DNA of 64,000 nt from an uncultured Erythrobacter sp. (lineage in GTDB: Bacteria > Pseudomonadota > Alphaproteobacteria > Sphingomonadales > Sphingomonadaceae), in the NCBI GenBank assembly GCA_947493165.1, contig CANLPY010000001.1, positions 2,158,566 to 2,222,565 of the forward strand, in the 5' to 3' direction. This document shows positions 39,128 through 53,216 of this stretch, piece by piece. The position numbers and the translations under genes are program-made. Under the pieces are notes generated by a model, which was not told the DNA's origin, did not search any database, and was given only the letters and a program-made list of their open reading frames with translations. Position 1 is the first letter of the stretch. Every line of letters starts with the position of its first letter.

Positions 39128-39259
39128 TCATGCAAGCTCTGTCATCGCGATTGCACCACTCGCATGAGTAGGCGGCACAGTGATGATCGTGCCGATGGAG
39201 GTTAAGGCGAGGATTGCGGCTGCGAGGGCGGCAAATGTGTTTGTAAGCTGCGGTTTCAT
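39128..39259 (-). CDS. 43-residue exported or membrane peptide
   Basis: A short gene encoding MKPQLTNTFAALAAAILALT and then SIGTIITVPPTHASGAIAMTELA. It has an ATG at 39259 with GGAG six bases upstream. The N terminus has one Lys and a 20-residue hydrophobic stretch, resembling a signal peptide with an Ala-x-Ser-type cleavage near HAS-G, or a single membrane anchor. It lies 23 bases before the DUF2975 gene on the same strand, directly after the operator region, so it would be the first gene of the operon. Function unknown. Confidence 0.7.
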   Translation of the reverse strand: MKPQLTNTFAALAAAILALTSIGTIITVPPTHASGAIAMTELA

Positions 39260-39281
39260 ATCGTTCTCCATTGAGTCATAT

Positions 39282-39342
39282 ATTGATATTCAATAATTTC
39301 GATCTAAGCGCGAGTCGAATTATTGTCAATCAATAATATTGA
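39282..39342 (-). promoter_or_regulatory. Large inverted-repeat operator of the DUF2975 cassette
   Basis: Two 17-base arms of the form AATTATTG-N4-TCAAT occur in opposite orientation, at 39282-39298 (minus) and 39318-39334 (plus), 19 bases apart. Within them are smaller palindromes ATTGA-TAT-TCAAT (39282-39294) and, partly outside, TCAAT-AAT-ATTGA (39330-39342). The region is very AT rich and lies 22 bases before the 43-residue gene. It looks like a multi-site operator/promoter, probably for the HTH protein of the cassette (inference). Confidence 0.6.
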
Positions 39343-39344
39343 AA

Positions 39345-39719
39345 AACGATATTCTCCTTATTGTTTTGCGCTATATACTGCCTGTGCGCCACCCGTCCTT
39401 ATACGGTGCGTGCAGACCGCGTAGGTCCGATGGCAAATACTCTGTTTGACACGCTGCGATCCAATTCCTACATGATCAACCGAACGCATGCTTCGAGCAA
39501 AACTGATTCATACGCGGGGGTCAGTTTAGGAATGGAAGCGGCGAGTTCCTTTTTCGCGACGTTATGTATTGGAGCTGCAGCATTGCAGGCCTGGCATGGC
39601 CGCTTTTGCTTGCAGCCTTTTGTGCGTCTGCGTTGGGAATGAATTTCGCGCAACGCAGCGATCATTTTGACAGCCAGATCAGATTTGTCTGGCGATAGAT
39701 AAAGAGGCAATTCTCTTCC
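39345..39719 (+). other. rpoB upstream region without a supported gene
   Basis: About 375 bases of leader before rpoB. It contains a possible -10 TATACT at 39374-39379 with no good -35, and a GCCAGA/TCTGGC hairpin (39673-39693) shortly before the rpoB ribosome site. An open frame runs through 39361-39642 but lacks a convincing start or ribosome site. In most relatives rplL would lie here; the leader may keep processing or regulatory roles of the old rplL-rpoB spacer. Confidence 0.5.
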
Positions 39720-42700
39720 ATGGCAACCAAAGCCCCAAGCAAAGCAAAGTCCAAGGCGACAGCTAAAGGAACGGCGAAGCGGCGCATTCGTAAAATCTTT
39801 GGCGATATTCACGAAGTCGTGGAGATGCCAAACCTCATTGAGGTTCAGCGCGAAAGCTATGAGCAATTCCTGCGATCGGATAAAGAGACCGGCTACGTTT
39901 CCGGCCTTGAAAAGACGCTGCGTAGCGTTTTTCCAATCCGCGATTTTGCTGGTACGGCTGAGCTAGATTTTGTTCACTACGAATTGGAAGAGCCAAAGTA
40001 CGACACGACCGAATGTCGTCAGAGAGGCATCACGTATGCTGCTCCGATGAAGGTAACGCTGCGTCTGATCGTGTTTGAAGTCGATCAGGAAACTGAAACC
40101 CGCTCGGTTCTCGATATTAAAGAGCAAGACGTCTACATGGGTGACATGCCGCTCATGACAGAGAACGGCACGTTCATTATCAACGGTACGGAACGCGTTA
40201 TCGTGTCGCAGATGCACCGTTCGCCAGGTGTGCTGTTTGATCACGACCGCGGTAAAACGCACTCGTCCGGTAAGTTGCTATTCGCTGCCCGCGTCATTCC
40301 GTATCGCGGATCATGGCTTGACTTTGAATATGACGCAAAGGACATCGTCAACGTCCGTATCGACCGCAAACGTAAGCTCCCGGTGACGGCGCTCCTCTAT
40401 GCTTTGGGTCAAGACAGCGAAGAGATCCTCGACTTCTTCTACGATAAGGTGACTTGGGATCGCGCCAAAGACGGCTGGAAAATTCCGTTTGATGCAGAGC
40501 AATGGCGCGGCCAGAAGCCTTCTTTCGCGCTTGTTGATGCGAAGACCGGCGAAGAAGTGTTCGCTGCAAACCAGAAAATCAGTCCACGCGCTGCAAACAA
40601 AGCGGGCAAGGATGGTCTGAAAGACCTGTTGTTGCCGACTGAAGAGGTCGTCAGCCGCTATGCCGCGCGCGACATGATCGATGAAAGCACAGGCCGTATT
40701 TACATTGAGGCTGGTGACGAAATCACGCTAGAGCATGTGGAAACTTTTGATAATGCTGGCATCGACACGCTCGAACTGCTCGATATTGATGAGGTTAACA
40801 CCGGCCCTTGGATCCGCAACACGTTGAAAGCTGACAAAGCCGAAAACCGTGATGAGGGTCTTGAGGCGATTTACAAGGTCATGCGTCCGGGCGAACCGCC
40901 GACCAAGGAAACGGCAGAAGCTTTGTTCGAAGGCCTGTTCTTCGACGGCGAGCGTTATGACCTTTCCGCGGTTGGCCGCGTGAAGCTCAACATGCGCCTC
41001 GATCTTGACGCTGAAGACACGGTGACGACTCTTCGCAAAGAAGACATTCTTGCAGTGGTCAAGGAGCTGGTCGACCTGAAGGATGGCAAAGGCGACGTTG
41101 ATGACATCGATAACCTCGGCAACCGCCGGGTGCGTTCTGTTGGCGAGCTTTTGGAAAACCAGTACCGCGTCGGACTGTTGCGCATGGAGCGCGCCGTCAA
41201 AGAGCGCATGTCTTCGGTCGACGTATCGACCGTCATGCCGAATGACCTCATCAATGCGAAGCCGGCTGTGGCTGCTGTTCGTGAATTCTTCGGTTCATCG
41301 CAGCTGTCGCAGTTTATGGATCAAACCAATCCGCTTTCCGAAGTCACGCACAAGCGCCGCGTGTCGGCACTTGGCCCAGGCGGTTTGACGCGTGAGCGCG
41401 CTGGTTTTGAAGTCCGCGACGTTCACCCGACCCACTACGGCCGGATTTGCCCGATTGAAACGCCGGAGGGCCCGAACATTGGTCTGATCAACTCGCTCGC
41501 GTCGTTTAGCCGGGTCAACAAGTACGGCTTTATCGAAACGCCTTACCGCACGATCAAGGACGGCAAGGTTTCGAGCGAAGTCATTTATCTCTCCGCAATG
41601 GAAGAGCAGAAGCACACCGTTGCGCAGGCTTCGGCTGAGCTGAAAGAGGATGGCTCGTTCGTTGAGGAGCTGATTTCGGCTCGTCAGGCGGGTGACAACC
41701 TGATGGCGCCGAATGAGCAAATTACGCTCATGGACGTTTCGCCTAAACAGCTTGTTTCGGTAGCCGCATCGCTCATTCCATTTTTGGAAAACGATGACGC
41801 CAACCGCGCGCTGATGGGATCGAACATGCAACGTCAGGCTGTGCCGCTGGTCAAGGCGGAAGCGCCTTGGGTTGGTACAGGTATGGAAGAGACGGTTGCG
41901 CGTGATTCTGGCGCTGCGATTGCGGCCAAGCGTGGCGGTATCGTCGATCAGGTTGATGCAACCCGGATTGTGATCCGCGCACAAGGCGATGTTGAGCCGG
42001 GTCAGTCCGGCGTGGATATCTATACGCTGCAAAAGTTCCAGCGTTCAAACCAGAATACCTGCATAAATCAGCGACCGCTGGTGAAGGTTGGCGAAGTGAT
42101 TGAAAGCGGTGACATCATCGCCGATGGTCCGTCGACCGACCTGGGCGAGCTGGCGCTGGGTAAAAACAGCCTTGTCGCGTTTATGCCTTGGAATGGATAC
42201 AACTATGAGGATTCGATCCTCATTTCCGAACGCATCGTGAAAGACGACGTATTTACGTCGATCCACATCGATGAGTTCGAAGTCATGGCCCGCGATACGA
42301 AGCTTGGACCAGAAGACATCACTCGCGACATTCCAAATGTCGGTGAGGAAGCTCTGCGCAACCTCGATGAGGCGGGCATTGTCTATATCGGTGCTGAAGT
42401 GCATCCCGGCGATATCCTTTGCGGCAAGATCACACCGAAGGGTGAAAGCCCGATGACGCCGGAAGAAAAGCTTCTACGCGCCATCTTTGGTGAAAAGGCC
42501 TCTGACGTTCGCGATACATCATTGCGCTTGCCGCCAGGTGTTGCTGGTACAGTCGTCGAAGTTCGGGTGTTCAACCGTCACGGCATTGAGATCGATGACC
42601 GTACGCGCGCGATTCAAAACGAAGAGATCGAGCGTCTGCGCAAGGACGCGGCTGACGAGCGCGGCATTCTGAACCGGGCAACCTACAACCGTCTGCGCGA

Positions 42701-43910
42701 CATGCTTGTCGGTCAAACGGCTTCTGCTGCGCCAAAGGGCTTCAAGAAGGGTGAGAAGATCACCTCTGAGGTCCTTGAGGGTTTCGAAAAGCATGAGTGG
42801 TTCAAGTTTGCGGTCGCCGCAGATGGTCGCCAGACGCAGATCGAGGCGGTTAAATCACAATATGACGACGCCGTTGCATTGATCGATGCTAAGTTCGAGG
42901 ACCGCAAGGAAAAGCTTGAGCGCGGTGATGAACTTGCGCCGGGCGTGCTCAAGATGGTCAAGGTCTTCGTCGCGGTGAAGCGGAAGCTTCAGCCTGGTGA
43001 TAAGATGGCTGGTCGACACGGGAACAAGGGTGTGATTTCTCGCATCCTGCCGGTCGAAGACATGCCATTCCTAGAAGACGGAACTGCTGTTGATGTGGTA
43101 CTCAACCCGCTGGGTGTGCCATCACGCATGAACGTGGGGCAAATCTTCGAAACGCACCTCGGTTTCGCGGCTCGCGGGCTGGGAATGGATATCGCTGATA
43201 AGCTCGAAGAGTGGAAAGCAGCTAATCCGAACGCTGCCGAAGACTACAAGAACGCAAAACCCCCCGAGGCGGTGGTCGAGCGTTTGAAGGATGTCTACGG
43301 CGAGCAATATCATGACGATCTTGAAAGCCGTTCGGCTGAGCAGATTGTCGAGCTTGCTGGCAATCTTTCGGCCGGTGTCCCTATGGGGACGCCAGTGTTC
43401 GATGGTGCGCGCGAACCGGATGTATCGGATATGCTCATCAAAGCGGGCATCGACAGTTCAGGCCAGTCGGTACTGTTTGATGGGCGTACCGGTGAAGCAT
43501 TCGACCGGAAGGTTACTGTGGGCATTATCTACATGCTCAAACTGCACCACTTGGTTGATGATAAAATTCACGCCCGTTCGATCGGTCCGTACTCTCTCGT
43601 CACGCAGCAGCCGCTGGGTGGTAAAGCACAGTTCGGCGGACAACGCTTTGGTGAGATGGAAGTCTGGGCATTGCAGGCATATGGCGCAGCCTACACATTG
43701 CAGGAAATGCTCACCGTCAAATCGGATGACGTTGTTGGCCGTACCAAGGTCTATGAAGCCATTGTCAAAGGCGATGACACCTTCGAAGCGGGCATTCCAG
43801 AGAGCTTCAACGTTCTCGTGAAGGAAATGCGCTCGCTCGGCATGAACGTCGAACTTACATCGCTTGGCGATGGCGAAGACGGCGACGAATGGCCGGAGGC
43901 AGCGGAATAG
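39720..43910 (+). CDS. rpoB: DNA-directed RNA polymerase subunit beta
   Basis: The 1396-residue beta subunit. The rifampicin-pocket region is present ([65 protein letters not shown], here cited in parts at about residues 520-590). The C-terminal [22 protein letters not shown] is also present. The rifampicin-site residues D-Q, H, R and S look wild type (FMDQTN, THKRR, ALGPGG). Start ATG 39720 with GAGG upstream. Followed by rpoC after 69 bases, but not preceded by rplL. Confidence 0.99.
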   Translation: MATKAPSKAKSKATAKGTAKRRIRKIFGDIHEVVEMPNLIEVQRESYEQFLRSDKETGYVSGLEKTLRSVFPIRDFAGTAELDFVHYELEEPKYDTTECRQRGITYAAPMKVTLRLIVFEVDQETETRSVLDIKEQDVYMGDMPLMTENGTFIINGTERVIVSQMHRSPGVLFDHDRGKTHSSGKLLFAARVIPYRGSWLDFEYDAKDIVNVRIDRKRKLPVTALLYALGQDSEEILDFFYDKVTWDRAKDGWKIPFDAEQWRGQKPSFALVDAKTGEEVFAANQKISPRAANKAGKDGLKDLLLPTEEVVSRYAARDMIDESTGRIYIEAGDEITLEHVETFDNAGIDTLELLDIDEVNTGPWIRNTLKADKAENRDEGLEAIYKVMRPGEPPTKETAEALFEGLFFDGERYDLSAVGRVKLNMRLDLDAEDTVTTLRKEDILAVVKELVDLKDGKGDVDDIDNLGNRRVRSVGELLENQYRVGLLRMERAVKERMSSVDVSTVMPNDLINAKPAVAAVREFFGSSQLSQFMDQTNPLSEVTHKRRVSALGPGGLTRERAGFEVRDVHPTHYGRICPIETPEGPNIGLINSLASFSRVNKYGFIETPYRTIKDGKVSSEVIYLSAMEEQKHTVAQASAELKEDGSFVEELISARQAGDNLMAPNEQITLMDVSPKQLVSVAASLIPFLENDDANRALMGSNMQRQAVPLVKAEAPWVGTGMEETVARDSGAAIAAKRGGIVDQVDATRIVIRAQGDVEPGQSGVDIYTLQKFQRSNQNTCINQRPLVKVGEVIESGDIIADGPSTDLGELALGKNSLVAFMPWNGYNYEDSILISERIVKDDVFTSIHIDEFEVMARDTKLGPEDITRDIPNVGEEALRNLDEAGIVYIGAEVHPGDILCGKITPKGESPMTPEEKLLRAIFGEKASDVRDTSLRLPPGVAGTVVEVRVFNRHGIEIDDRTRAIQNEEIERLRKDAADERGILNRATYNRLRDMLVGQTASAAPKGFKKGEKITSEVLEGFEKHEWFKFAVAADGRQTQIEAVKSQYDDAVALIDAKFEDRKEKLERGDELAPGVLKMVKVFVAVKRKLQPGDKMAGRHGNKGVISRILPVEDMPFLEDGTAVDVVLNPLGVPSRMNVGQIFETHLGFAARGLGMDIADKLEEWKAANPNAAEDYKNAKPPEAVVERLKDVYGEQYHDDLESRSAEQIVELAGNLSAGVPMGTPVFDGAREPDVSDMLIKAGIDSSGQSVLFDGRTGEAFDRKVTVGIIYMLKLHHLVDDKIHARSIGPYSLVTQQPLGGKAQFGGQRFGEMEVWALQAYGAAYTLQEMLTVKSDDVVGRTKVYEAIVKGDDTFEAGIPESFNVLVKEMRSLGMNVELTSLGDGEDGDEWPEAAE

Positions 43911-43979
43911 GGGAGCGGGCGTCACTGCCCCTCCCACCTTCGCTACCCAAGAGTTTTCACCCCCTGAGGGAACCAAGTC

Positions 43980-48284
<4,305 letters not shown>

Positions 48285-48319
48285 GCGACGACTGTTTGGC
48301 TGCTTCGCCAGCCCTATCG

Positions 48320-48359
48320 AAAAACCCCGCCTGAGCTTCCGCTCTGGCGGGGTTTTTCT
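48320..48359 (+). terminator. Terminator after rpoC
   Basis: CCCCGCC/GGCGGGG arms (48325-48331, 48346-48352) extended by A-T pairs, followed by TTTTTCTTT. It ends the rpoBC operon 36 bases after the stop codon. Confidence 0.92.
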
Positions 48360-48426
48360 TTGCGGTTCTGCCTCTTTGCCTGATCTGCTGGCCGTGTTAG
48401 CCTTTGGTCTATAGACGGAGGGGCAG

Positions 48427-49134
48427 ATGAAAAAGCTTATTGGATTGGTGGTTTTAGCGGGCATGTTTGCGCCGATTGCTGGGATGGCTCAGGACACAGT
48501 TGTGGTCACTGGGTCACGGATTGATCGGTCAGATTATGACGAATTTTACGACGATGAGCAGACAGCGATCGGGCTCACGCGCAAGGCGGACTTCTTTGTG
48601 AAGCCGATCTACGTAAACTCGGATTCACGCGACGCGAAAGTGCGTAGCGAAGAAGTGACCGCCATGTTGACGGCAGCGATAGAGCGCGCCCGCGTGCAGG
48701 GCATCTCTTTAGTAGCAGGCGAATACACACTTGCGCCGTTGACCATGCAAAGCATGGAAGAACTGCCTTATGGTCGAGGCAGCCGGCCCGACACAACACG
48801 CGTAAAAATATACGCACGTCTTCCAGTGGGGGGAAAGTTCAAAGGCGTCGACCAAGTCGACGAAGCTGTATTGGCATTTAAAGATTCCGTGCCTGCGACT
48901 GGTCGCTCCTACATTGAGACAGGCGGCACTGATCTCGCGATTGATAATCCCGATCAATACCGCGGTGCTGTGGTGAGGGCAATTGCCGACGAATCTAAGC
49001 GGTATGCTGCCATGTTCGGCAATGATTATGGTATTGAGATACGAGGGCTGGATTCAGATCTTTATTTCAAGCAGGCGAGCCAAACCGAAGTGTTCCTGTA
49101 TATCGAGCACAATTTCGTGATTAAGCCGAAATAG
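48427..49134 (+). CDS. Secreted protein of unknown function
   Basis: A 235-residue protein with a cleavable signal peptide (MKKLIGLVVLAGMFAPIAGMAQ). The mature N terminus DTVVVTGSRI resembles the TonB-receptor plug start common in sphingomonads, but the protein is far too short to be a receptor. The middle (about 70-150) is predicted mixed helix/strand, weakly like SIMPL (DUF541) domains; I am not sure of this. The ATG has GGAGGGGC upstream. A single gene between the rpoC terminator and gltX. Confidence 0.75.
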   Translation: MKKLIGLVVLAGMFAPIAGMAQDTVVVTGSRIDRSDYDEFYDDEQTAIGLTRKADFFVKPIYVNSDSRDAKVRSEEVTAMLTAAIERARVQGISLVAGEYTLAPLTMQSMEELPYGRGSRPDTTRVKIYARLPVGGKFKGVDQVDEAVLAFKDSVPATGRSYIETGGTDLAIDNPDQYRGAVVRAIADESKRYAAMFGNDYGIEIRGLDSDLYFKQASQTEVFLYIEHNFVIKPK

Positions 49135-49197
49135 CGCGCGAATGCTGAACAGACACAACGCTTGCTCACGGGCGGCGTGCTGGCTACCGCATTTGGC

Positions 49198-50556
49198 ATG
49201 ACTATTACTCGTTTCGCGCCCGCTCCAACGGGCCGCCTTCATGTCGGCAATATCCGCACTGCGCTACACAATTGGATGCTTGCGCGCAAAGCTGGCGGTA
49301 AATTCCTGCTGCGTATTGATGACACTGATGCAGCCCGTTCAAAAGAAGAATACGTCGATGCCATCCGCGAGGATCTGGCCTGGCTTGGCATATCGGCTGA
49401 TATGGAAGAGCGGCAATCGCTTCGCCTTGATAGGTATGACGCGGCGTTCGAAGTGCTCCATGCGGCAGGACGAATCTATCCCGCTTACGAAAGTCAGCAA
49501 GAGCTGGAACTGAAGCGCAAGGTTTTGCTCGGTCGTGGGTTGCCGCCGATTTACGACCGGGGCGCCATTGGACTGAGCGATGAAGACCGTGCTGCCAAGG
49601 AAGCGGAAGGCATAGAGCCACATTGGCGTTTTAAGCTAGATCACGATGAGCCCATCGAGTGGGAAGATGGCGTACGCGGCAAGCAGAAATTTGACTCAGC
49701 GCAGCTCTCTGACCCGGTTATTCGCCGTGCAGATGGCTCATGGCTCTACATGTTGCCGAGCACTGTTGATGATATTGAAATGGGTGTTACGCAAGTGCTG
49801 CGGGGCGAAGATCACGTTTCCAATACAGCCGTTCAAATTCAGATGTTTACCGCACTTTATGCTGCACAATTTTCTGCAGCATCTGGCGCAGCAAATAGCT
49901 TGCCTGATTTCGCGCACGAAGCCTTGCTTGTGGGTCGCGAGGGTAAGTTGTCGAAGCGCCTGGGATCGCTCGGATGCGATAGCTTCCGTGAGCGCGGCAT
50001 CGAGCCAGAAGCGATCATCGCTTTGCTCGCGCGGCTAGGCACTTCGCTCTCAGTAGAACCCATTGTGAGTCGGGAAGCGCTGCTCGACACCTTCGATCTT
50101 TCCACATTTGGCCGAGCGCCCGCGAAGTTCGACGATGCCGATCTTGACCGGATCAACACCGCCATCGTGCATCAACTTCCCTTCGACGAGGTGGCAGACC
50201 GATTACCTGAAGGAATGGGCAAAGAGGCCTGGCTTGCGGTCCAGCCTAACCTCGAGACTGTTAGAGGCGCGCACGATTATTGGCGTATTGTGACTGGTCC
50301 GATTGATCTGCCAGAGTTTTCAGATGAAGATCGCGATTATCTTTCACAGGCCGTCTCAGCGCTTGAATGGGGCGACAATCCTTGGGGGACCTTAACCGCA
50401 AAGCTGAAGGATAGCACTGGTCGTAAGGGCAAGGCATTGTTCCTGCCATTGAGACAAGCGCTGACTGGAATGAACCACGGCCCCGATATGGGTGATCTGC
50501 TGCCGGTTTTGGGAGAGGATGTTGCGAGGCGACGGTTGGAACGGGCCTCACAATGA
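49198..50556 (+). CDS. gltX: Glutamate-tRNA ligase
   Basis: A 452-residue class I synthetase that charges tRNA(Glu), and in many alphaproteobacteria tRNA(Gln) for later amidation. The HIGH motif appears as HVGN (APTGRLHVGNIRTAL) and KMSKS as KLSKR. The ATG at 49198 (MTITRFAPAPTG) is the family start. Its stop overlaps the next gene as ATGA. Alphaproteobacteria often have two gltX copies; which this is cannot be told from the window. Confidence 0.96.
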   Translation: MTITRFAPAPTGRLHVGNIRTALHNWMLARKAGGKFLLRIDDTDAARSKEEYVDAIREDLAWLGISADMEERQSLRLDRYDAAFEVLHAAGRIYPAYESQQELELKRKVLLGRGLPPIYDRGAIGLSDEDRAAKEAEGIEPHWRFKLDHDEPIEWEDGVRGKQKFDSAQLSDPVIRRADGSWLYMLPSTVDDIEMGVTQVLRGEDHVSNTAVQIQMFTALYAAQFSAASGAANSLPDFAHEALLVGREGKLSKRLGSLGCDSFRERGIEPEAIIALLARLGTSLSVEPIVSREALLDTFDLSTFGRAPAKFDDADLDRINTAIVHQLPFDEVADRLPEGMGKEAWLAVQPNLETVRGAHDYWRIVTGPIDLPEFSDEDRDYLSQAVSALEWGDNPWGTLTAKLKDSTGRKGKALFLPLRQALTGMNHGPDMGDLLPVLGEDVARRRLERASQ

Positions 50557-50930
50557 GCAACGTTGAGCTCGCAAGATCGCTTTTTGACGCCTTCGAGGCG
50601 GGGGATGCGGAGGCTGCAAAGGCGGTTTGTGCCGACACTATGACGGGAAGCCAGAACGGCGGGCCGGCCATGGGTTTAGCCACGATTTTGGGTTTCGCGG
50701 TTGCAGTGAAAAAGGCAGCGCCTGATTTCCGCTATGAGGAGATTTCGTGCCAAGCCTCAGATAGCGGCTTCGTTGAAGAGCACCGCGTGCGAGCCAGTTT
50801 TGGTCAACATGGTGATTTGGACTTAATTGTTTGCATTGTCGCAGATGTGCGTGACGGGAAAATTGCTGCGCTGCGAGAGTATTTTGATCCCACAGGTGCT
50901 GCCTCGCTTCGCAAGGCACTAGGCGGCTAA
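50553..50930 (+). CDS. SnoaL/NTF2-like domain protein
   Basis: A 125-residue protein with the cone-shaped SnoaL/NTF2 pattern: an N-terminal helix LARSLFDAFEAGDAEAAKAV, then strands ending in DGKIAALREYFDP. Members are ketosteroid-isomerase-like enzymes or ligand-binding proteins; no catalytic assignment is possible. Translation is probably coupled to gltX through the ATGA overlap. Convergent with pyk, 28 bases from its stop. Confidence 0.85.
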   Translation: MSNVELARSLFDAFEAGDAEAAKAVCADTMTGSQNGGPAMGLATILGFAVAVKKAAPDFRYEEISCQASDSGFVEEHRVRASFGQHGDLDLIVCIVADVRDGKIAALREYFDPTGAASLRKALGG

Positions 50931-50958
50931 CTAGCCAAGGTGCCGGGCGTGCATCGGC

Positions 50959-52428
50959 TTAGCCTGCGTGCTTTTCCAGCTCGTCACCTTTTAAAGTTAC
51001 GACGTTCAACAAGTTGGTGCTGCCTGGCGTTCCAAACGGCACACCGGCAAGCGCAATCAGCTTGCTACCAGCATTCGCAAAACCATGGCGCAGAGCCATC
51101 CGCTTACCCTTGGCGATCATCTCTTCAAAGCTACCGATATCCTTGGTCGCTACAGCATGCGCGCCCCAAAGCAGCGCCAGTCTACGTGCCGTGCGCATGC
51201 TCGGGGTGAGCACCAGCATCGGAGTGTCTGGCCGCTCGCGCGCGACCCGGCGTGCGGTTGAGCCAGAGCTAGTGAACACAGTGATTGCGCTGATCGCGAC
51301 AGTATCAGCTATGGTCATGCAAGAGTGCGCAAGGGCATCGGCGGTTGTGGCATCGGGCGGTGTATCAAGGAAGCGTACGCGGCCCAGATAGGCTTCGTCA
51401 TGCTCTACTTGGTCCGCAATTTTGTCCATCATCAGCACAGACTCTTCTGGCCAATCGCCCGCAGCACTCTCAGCAGACAGCATGACAGCGTCTGCACCGT
51501 CATAGACTGCATTCGCGACGTCAGAGACTTCAGCACGGGTTGGCGTAGGGCTTTCGATCATGCTTTCGAGCATTTGCGTAGCGACGATCACCGGTTTGCC
51601 CGCGCCGCGCGAGGCATTAACGATTTTCTTTTGCAGCGGTGGAACCTCAAACGGTTCGAGCTCGACGCCCAGATCGCCGCGAGCGACCATAATCCCGTCG
51701 GACATCTCGATGATTTCATCAAGGCGGTGAACCGCCATTGGCTTTTCAATCTTCGCGCAAAGCGCTGTGCCATTGCCGATAAGTTTTCGGGCCTCTGCCA
51801 GATCATCGGGGCGCTGCACGAAGGAAAGCGCAATCCAATCAGCTCCCTGTTGAACAGCAAAAGCCAAGTCCTTGCGGTCCTTGTTCGTCAACGCGGGGAT
51901 TGGCACTTCAGCATCGGGCACGTTTACGCCCTTACGGTCAGAAATCACTCCGCCGACCTCTGCTGAGCAATGGATCTTACTATGCGTCGCTTCAATCACG
52001 CGCAGCTTGATCTTGCCATCATTAATGAGCAGGCGCTGGCCCTTCTGCAAAATGCCGAATAATTCAGGATGCGGCAGGCACACACGGTTTTCATCGCCAG
52101 GCGTCTCATCACGATCGAGCGTGAAATGCCCTGAATGGCGGATCACTGCCTTGCCATCCTTGAACGTGCCAACGCGCAGTTTTGGCCCTTGCAGGTCAGC
52201 AAGGATCGCAATTGGCCGCCCGAATTCTTTTTCCATCGCGCGTACGGCTGAAATCGTGGCTTCATGGTCGGAATGGTCGCCATGGCTCATATTGACGCGG
52301 AAAGCATCCGCGCCTGCCTTAAATAACTTGCGCAGCATTTCTGGAGACCGGCTGGCGGGACCAACCGTCGCGAGGATTTTAACTTTGCGGCCGCGCGGGT
52401 CCATTCGGGTGAGATCGCTCTTTGTCAT
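50959..52428 (-). CDS. pyk: Pyruvate kinase
   Basis: A 489-residue glycolytic enzyme converting phosphoenolpyruvate and ADP to pyruvate and ATP. Signatures: FRVNMSHGDH, the LADLQGPKLRVG segment, the active-site Lys in ALCAKIEKPMAV, DGIMVARGDLGVE and ATQMLESMIESPTPTRAEVSDVANAV. The C-terminal allosteric domain is present. The ATG at 52428 is chosen over an upstream TTG at 52458. Divergent from the DUF1244 gene, 48 bases away. Confidence 0.97.
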   Translation of the reverse strand: MTKSDLTRMDPRGRKVKILATVGPASRSPEMLRKLFKAGADAFRVNMSHGDHSDHEATISAVRAMEKEFGRPIAILADLQGPKLRVGTFKDGKAVIRHSGHFTLDRDETPGDENRVCLPHPELFGILQKGQRLLINDGKIKLRVIEATHSKIHCSAEVGGVISDRKGVNVPDAEVPIPALTNKDRKDLAFAVQQGADWIALSFVQRPDDLAEARKLIGNGTALCAKIEKPMAVHRLDEIIEMSDGIMVARGDLGVELEPFEVPPLQKKIVNASRGAGKPVIVATQMLESMIESPTPTRAEVSDVANAVYDGADAVMLSAESAAGDWPEESVLMMDKIADQVEHDEAYLGRVRFLDTPPDATTADALAHSCMTIADTVAISAITVFTSSGSTARRVARERPDTPMLVLTPSMRTARRLALLWGAHAVATKDIGSFEEMIAKGKRMALRHGFANAGSKLIALAGVPFGTPGSTNLLNVVTLKGDELEKHAG

Positions 52429-52476
52429 ATTGTCCGCTATGACACAGGCGGATTTCAACTCAAGGATTAGCTTAAT

Positions 52477-52809
52477 ATGGATACGAATGCGCTTGGTTCG
52501 AACGAGATCTCAATAGACCAACTTGATGATGCTATCGCTGCCGCCGCGTTCCGACGTTTGGTCAAACACTTACAGCACCGCCATGACGCGCAGAACATCG
52601 AATTGATGGGTCTGGCTGGATTTTGTCGCAATTGCTTGGCGGATTGGATCCGCGATGCAGGGTTTGATGGTGATAAGGCAGAGGCGCGAAAATTAATTCA
52701 CGGAATGCCAATGGATAAGTGGAAGGCGACCCGGCAGAGCCCGGCGACGAGCGAGCAGATTGCGGCCATGGAAAAAAGCCTGACGCGCAACAAACCTGAT
52801 TTGGGTTAA
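52477..52809 (+). CDS. DUF1244 family protein
   Basis: A 110-residue protein. The DUF1244 core is obvious: LVKHLQHRHDAQNIELMGLAGFCRNCLADWI, with the conserved CRNC pair, then GMPMDKWKATRQ. The family is widespread in alphaproteobacteria and eukaryotic relatives, with unknown function; the CxxC-like pair may bind metal. AAGGA lies ten bases before the ATG. Confidence 0.92.
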   Translation: MDTNALGSNEISIDQLDDAIAAAAFRRLVKHLQHRHDAQNIELMGLAGFCRNCLADWIRDAGFDGDKAEARKLIHGMPMDKWKATRQSPATSEQIAAMEKSLTRNKPDLG

Positions 52810-52905
52810 ATCCAAACGGCTTTGTGGAAATCGGTCTTTCAAGCCGGCAAGTGACCGCGTATTCGCAGGTTCAAGTGATTCTCATGCAACCGGAGACTAA
52901 GACAG

Positions 52906-53142
52906 ATGGCTGAAGCCACCGATGACCGCCTGCGCCTGCTGATCGAACGGATCGAGCGCCTTGAAGAAGAAAAAAAGGGCATCGCTGATGACATTCGTGA
53001 TGTTTACGCAGAGGCGAAGGCGGTCGGATATGACCCCAAAATCATGCGGCAGGTTGTGCGATTGCGGAAAATGAAACCGGACGACCGCAACGAAATGGAA
53101 ATGGTGCTGGATACTTATAAGGCCGCGCTTGGGCTTGGGTAA
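52906..53142 (+). CDS. gapR: Nucleoid-associated protein GapR (DUF2312)
   Basis: A 78-residue helical protein: [44 protein letters not shown] is the DUF2312 signature. GapR in Caulobacter encircles overtwisted DNA and stimulates topoisomerases; it is essential or important for growth and functionally linked to CtrA-controlled cycle events. The 96 bases upstream show GGAG before the ATG and no distinct operator. Confidence 0.94.
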   Translation: MAEATDDRLRLLIERIERLEEEKKGIADDIRDVYAEAKAVGYDPKIMRQVVRLRKMKPDDRNEMEMVLDTYKAALGLG

Positions 53143-53176
53143 GTCCGGTCGCCATCGGCATTGAAAACTTCTCCTT

Positions 53177-53198
53177 CTGTATTATATAGGTAATACAG
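53177..53198. promoter_or_regulatory. Perfect palindromic operator before the YbjQ-family gene
   Basis: CTGTATTA-TATAGG-TAATACAG, an uninterrupted 8-bp inverted repeat with a 6-base spacer, 18 bases before the ATG. It overlaps the likely -10/start region, so it suits a repressor. GntR/YtrA-type regulators use sites of this general shape; the identity is unknown. Confidence 0.65.
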
Positions 53199-53216
53199 TA
53201 ATTGCAGGAGGATTTT

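Noticed and set aside
39361-39642. A 93-codon plus-strand frame (or 70 codons from ATG 39430) in the rpoB leader
   Set aside because: No convincing ribosome site, no recognisable domain, and amino-acid content unlike neighbouring proteins; better treated as leader sequence.
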